Positions 59,817-64,000 of a DNA stretch of 64,000 bases are shown here, piece by piece. A program made the position numbers and the translations under genes. Below the pieces are notes generated by a model. It ran no database searches, was not told the origin of the DNA, and saw only the letters and a list, made by a program, of their open reading frames with translations. The stretch's first letter is position 1; each line of letters opens with the position of its first letter. This DNA comes from Gnetum montanum (taxonomy: Eukaryota; Streptophyta; Gnetopsida; Gnetales; Gnetaceae), in assembly GCA_015680685.1 (NCBI GenBank), contig MNCI01027262.1, positions 604,338-668,337 of the forward strand, read 5' to 3'.

Positions 59817-60115
59817 GGTGCAATGACAGCACACTCCATCATCCGGTACGACGATAAACTAGCAGCTAAGCTGGTCAGCGTCCGCAATGACGATAAACTA
59901 GCAGCACCAAACAGTGTCCGCTATAATGGTAAACTGGTAGCAATAGTCTGCCACGACGTAAAACTACGACTGTTAGTCCACTATGACTATAAACTGGCAT
60001 TGCACGTCCACTACGAAGTAAAACTACTGTGTAGAGTCCACTGGGACGTCAAACCAACACATCGGTCCGCTGAGATCCTAAACCAGCATCCAGTCTACCA
60101 AGACCTTAAACTGGC
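59817..60115. repeat. Element D 3' untranslated repeat block (about nine TAAACTA-type units)
   Basis: GTCCGCAATGACGATAAACTAGCA-like units (here split as GTCCGCAATGACG and ATAAACTAGCA) recur near 59849, 59889, 59927, 59955, 59986, 60016, 60045, 60076 and 60103. It is equivalent to B 16900-17250. Confidence 0.8.
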
Positions 60116-61105
60116 TTTGTGGCACATCCTCAACAAGCATCATCACCGAATATACATTGAACGAAGGAGCATGATACCGGCATGCAGCTGGGACATCGCT
60201 GCTCCAAGATGCAGTTCCCGATGCAAGGAAAACATGCTTTGGGACGTACGCACTGCCATTTCTGGTGTCATGCTGACCCTTCAAAGACGTCGTATGATGT
60301 CACACGGGCCCTTCAAACCTGCCATCGTTATGGCTGCCACCCAAATGGTAGCTCCCCAGCCTGTTCTTGCTTCTGAGGTGTTGACAGTATTGTGGCCTAG
60401 CCACAATATTGTTGCACTTATATTCCTCATCAAGGTTGTGGCTTGCACAGTGTTTGGCTATGTGGTAGCTGATCCCATAGCTGAACTCAACATGCATGCC
60501 TTTAATAGGGATCCTAGTGCATCCATGCCCCCGGTGCCTTGGGGAATAGCTCTCTCCATGGGCAGTGCTACCAAGACCGCTGCTAGCCACCCTGCTTTGG
60601 GTATCTCACACCAGTGATGGTGTCCAAGGGTAACAATAATGCCAGCAGCCTACCAGACATTGTTCCTGCAGACGCATCCCTCTACAACAGCAAAGGCTAT
60701 AGCGTTGTAAAGTGAGTGCCTCGACTAATATGGTTGTTTGAGAGTGAAAATTCTGGAATGCGTGTAATGTAGCTCTCCATGTGGAAGGCTCTGATAGATA
60801 GGTCAAGACCCTCTATGGATGTAATACAGCTCATCCTACGGAGGGGACACCCACCTATGGGAGGTTGAAGAATAGCGCCAGCCAGAGATGAAAATGCAAA
60901 CGAGCCTCTCAGAGCGCTCTGACGAGGGACTTGGCTAAACATCATCTCTACTCTCTGCCTTAACCTCTGCAGCACCAATGCAACACCCTCAAGCATAGCC
61001 AAGCAATGTCTTAGTACTCACCAAGTGATAGCCTCAGCATTTCACTTGTTGCGGTGTTTTGTATTCTTTGCTGAAGTCCATCGAGCTTATTCTCCAGACG
61101 TTGAT
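60116..61105. other. Element D 3' untranslated remainder
   Basis: Part of a 264-codon open frame (59823-60617) runs from the repeats into this stretch, with no recognised domain and no counterpart in B. The rest has no structure I can name. Confidence 0.45.
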
Positions 61106-61118
61106 AAAGAGGGGCCAA
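61106..61118 (+). other. Element D polypurine tract
   Basis: AAAGAGGGGCCAA, identical to B, adjoins the 3' LTR. Confidence 0.9.
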
Positions 61119-62806
61119 TGAAACATCCTAAAAGAAAATGCAGTGTCATCCTAGCTTCACCAGTCTCTTACAGTCTGCATACCACCACAACAGTCCATCG
61201 AGAAAAGAACATTCTAGGTCCAGGATGGCCAGTTCGGTAAATTTTCAACTTTAGGCATGGGCGAGTTCTATACCAACTCGCCCGCCCGTCAAAGTAGTCT
61301 GAATAGCCGGTATCCTACTTAGAAATGGTGTCCAGAATTAGTGACAATAGCCTAAGTACATAGGAGAAGCAGTTTAGCAAGTTTTCTAAGTCACAAAGCC
61401 TGCTACGCTACGATGTGTAGCATAGCAAGCCTCAGAAAACAATGATGGAATGAGATGTTACGCTACGCAATGACATATGGCGTAGCATAGCAACAACTTC
61501 ACTACTCACCTCCCTCATCCAATCTCGAGTTCTACAATGATGTCTCTTCTCGCCAGGAAGCAGCGAACCATGTCTGCTACTACGCTACGCTGAGCTACAT
61601 GGCACAGCAAGGCGTAGCAATCCTGTGGAAAGGAACAGAAGGTGGTTCGAAAGGCGAAATCAGAGAAGTCCGCAGAACTTGCATTATGGTAGAATAAGCT
61701 GAAAATCAGCAAAACTGTCCCAGTCGCTATGCTACACTACATAGCGTAGCATCACATGGCAAGTATGTAATGTATGGCAAGACACGCGGCAAGGTGCTAC
61801 ACCATGATAAGCAAGCCACGTCACAAAACAAAGCACGACAAGCAGGTGGCCGTGCGACATCAATGCATTCCACCTCAATCGGACTATTGGCACACACCTC
61901 TCGGAGCTGGCAAAGTAGTCACGACATGGTAGGATCGTAGTTATTGCTTGCATCACAACGGTCTTGCAAGCTCAATGGTCACAAACGGCTTAAGTAACGC
62001 CAGTAAGTTGGCGCAAGTTTGCAACAACGAAGTATTCAAATGGTCACCTTTGCTTACCTTCAGCCCTATAAATAGCCTGTCAAACAGCACAAAAAGGGTC
62101 CACGAAAAAAGAAAAGAAAAGGGGAGTCTCCTTGACTAAAACAAACAAAGAGAAATACTTGAAATCTCACAATAAGGGAAAGAAAAGGAGAGGCCAGCAA
62201 TCTGTAAAAGGAACCTCTCTCAGCTAGCATAAAGCCTAGGTTCTCGTTCTACCACCTTGGTAGGATCCTGCCCGCATTGTATATACATGAAGTTTGTGCC
62301 CAAGTGCACAGCTATTCCTATTTCCTGACACACTCTGGTCACTCTCAGAACTTTCTGCACTCCTTCACATTGTGCAGCCGATTGTGCCATGCCCTAACCG
62401 GACATATTTGTAACTCTAAAGCGGTGCATGTTCCTAACTATATCTTCTGTTACCTCTTATTTACTATCTAGCTTCCTTGTATTATTTCTATTTTGTTTAC
62501 CTTCAAGCATCGTCTCATATCATTTTCACACTTACGTTTATTCACTATTTCGCATTATTGTTGCATTTTTTAGTCCCTTTCTTTTCCCGCTATAATTACC
62601 CATAAGCACCATCTTACATCTCGTATAGTTTATATTGCAAAAGGCTATATTGACACCGATGTAAGTCCCTGTCTGATCGACCAGACCGTTCAGGGCACCC
62701 CATGTTTGCACACACCCAGCACCGTCCTCCTGCGGGCATGGGGTTGGAACTGTTGTGTCCATTGACCTTGGCGTTCTTCCAGCTACCGACGTTTTCAGTC
62801 GCTACA
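61119..62806 (+). repeat. Element D 3' LTR
   Basis: TGAAACATCC...GCTACA matches 44496-46177 throughout, with the GCGTAGCA clusters at 61400-61800. It is 1,688 bp versus 1,682 bp. Confidence 0.92.
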
Positions 62807-62811
62807 CAAGG
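62807..62811. repeat. Target-site duplication CAAGG, right copy (element D)
   Basis: Identical to 44491-44495. Confidence 0.93.
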
Positions 62812-64000
62812 GTAAATGAATTTCAATGCAGTTGATACCTTGCTGCAATGAAAGGTCCATTGGCTGAGTTGTGGTATGGCTGATACGGGTCTGGAGATAT
62901 AATATTTGTGACTACCGAAGGTGTAGGGGTTAGGAGAAAATTGAAAAAATTGGGCCCCGTACCCCCATGACTAATAGTGAACCCCTGGTAGCAATAGAAT
63001 GGAGAAAGAAAAGGAATAAGAAAGATGGAGAAAAAGAGACAACTATAGCATCAATGAAATGGATGTCAAGATGGAAATGAATAAAACAAAACAAAAGAGA
63101 TTGCAAAAAATGTTAAGGGAAAGAATTTATCTAGTGCACCAAATAGGAATGTCAGTGGATCCTTCCCAAAGTAGGCTCATGTCCTTAATGCCTTGACAAA
63201 CCCACATTCAAAGAGTCCGTAGGCTCTAGGAATGTCATATGGAACAAGAGTTAAATTCTTAACCACAAGAATTTACCCAAAAAGAAAATAATGCATCAAC
63301 CAAAATATACACTAATGATACAACTAGCAATGAGGTGAATAATGAAGATAAGGGTGGAAAAAAGAGAATGGAATGGAATCCCAAGAACAAGGTGGTGTAC
63401 AGCCCCTTGTATGTTTCATGATTAATGTAACTAAGAAAATCTCATTCCAACTCCAGCCTCAAACAAACCACTTCCAGTGACTTCACATTAATGCATTTGG
63501 CTAAACCATCCTCTTGAAGTAACAAGAATGTCTTCACCCAAGAGCTACCACCATTCCAACGAAACGAAGGAGAAGAGAATGGGAAATAAGAAGGGCCTTA
63601 GTTAGAGGAAACATTTTTATTTTAGTTCCATAACTAGTTCTTATAGCCCAAATGGTTATTTTGTCTAAGGGGTGTGCTTTGAATTCTCACTTCTTCTTTT
63701 TTCTTTTTTTCTTTTTCTTTTCTCTTCTTTTCTTTTTTGTTATTTTTTTTATGTGTTTATGCATGAGAACCACACCATGCAAAGACTTTGTTAATTTTTA
63801 TTTTCTCAACTTCTCGATAATTGGGTAATGTCAAAATGGTAAGAAAACTCAAGAAGAAAACATCCAAGCACCCAAGAGAATGGTCAATACAAAAGCATCA
63901 AGTTCCCTTGAAGTCACACCCTTTTCAATCCTTGAGTCCTTCCTTAGTTTGAGAAATGCCCAGTCACTGATTCGTTAAGAGTTCTTCTTATGAAAGGAAC
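62812..64000 (-). mobile_element. Element E post-pol region (minus strand), continuing beyond the window
   Basis: The reverse complement matches element A 20640-21700 in order: GGTGTGACTTCAAGGG, CATGGTGTGG, CACACCCCTT, GTTGGAATGGTGGT, then TAGTCATGGGGGTACGGGGCCC near 62970. A long polypyrimidine tract (63685-63750) lies within. No coding region is seen. Its pol should lie right of 64000. Confidence 0.65.

Larger units (their letters stand above)
44496..62806 (+). mobile_element. Element D: Tat-like Ty3/gypsy retrotransposon with antisense gene, complete LTR to LTR
   Basis: The element is 18,311 bp with LTRs 44496-46177 and 61119-62806, a TSD, a tRNA-Asn primer site and the same polypurine tract as B. 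Gene order equals that of B: gag-protease, antisense gene, pol with archaeal-type RNase H, repeat-rich 3' region. Sequence similarity to B is clear in protein but weak in non-coding DNA, so they are distinct families of one lineage. LTRs differ more than those of B by eye, suggesting an older insertion. Confidence 0.93.

Overview
The window is plant nuclear DNA made almost wholly of nested, decayed LTR retrotransposons of a large, repeat-rich genome. I see no intact host gene, rRNA, tRNA gene or CRISPR array. The evidence for a plant is Athila-type and Tat-type Ty3/gypsy polyproteins, an archaeal-type second RNase H, primer sites matching plant tRNA-Asn and tRNA-Asp, and a copied fragment of the plant augmin subunit AUG6. 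The species cannot be told from the sequence.

Layers, read from junctions and target-site duplications (TSDs). Element H (minus, Athila-like; 33014-35345) is among the oldest. Element A (plus, Athila-like) runs from before base 1 to its 3' LTR at 31924-33013 and abuts H. Element B (plus, Tat-like, 17.1 kb; 2285-19422, TSD GGAGT) sits inside A's integrase. Element F (plus, gag-protease only; 24408-31356) sits inside A's downstream ORF. Element C (plus, Athila-like) starts at about 35346. Element E (minus, Athila-like) enters C at 43308 and continues past the right edge. Element D (plus, Tat-like, 18.3 kb; 44496-62806, TSD CAAGG) is inserted in E.

B and D share one layout: LTR, tRNA-Asn primer site, leader, gag-protease, a TAAACTA-type repeat block, an ANTISENSE gene, a second repeat block, pol (RT, RNase H, archaeal-type RNase H, integrase), a third repeat block, polypurine tract, LTR.

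The antisense gene is the main discovery candidate. In both elements it resolves into eight exons with GT-AG introns at matching places. B also has a TATA box and a poly(A) signal. It encodes a protein of about 1,065 residues with an N-terminal FCP1/NIF-like (HAD phosphatase) domain lacking catalytic residues, a conserved middle region, a basic stretch, an acidic segment and a C-terminal helical region. Each element also carries its own short motif (GCGTATACGC in B, GCGTAGCA in D), clustered in the LTRs and again in the promoter and first intron of the antisense gene. That suggests an element-encoded regulator acting on its own motif, which is inference.

A second notable feature is a spliced-looking fragment of the AUG6 (HAUS6-like) mRNA inside the long 3' LTR of element F. 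All coding regions carry stops or frameshifts, and those examined closely in B pol are C-to-T/G-to-A changes typical of methylated, silenced repeats.
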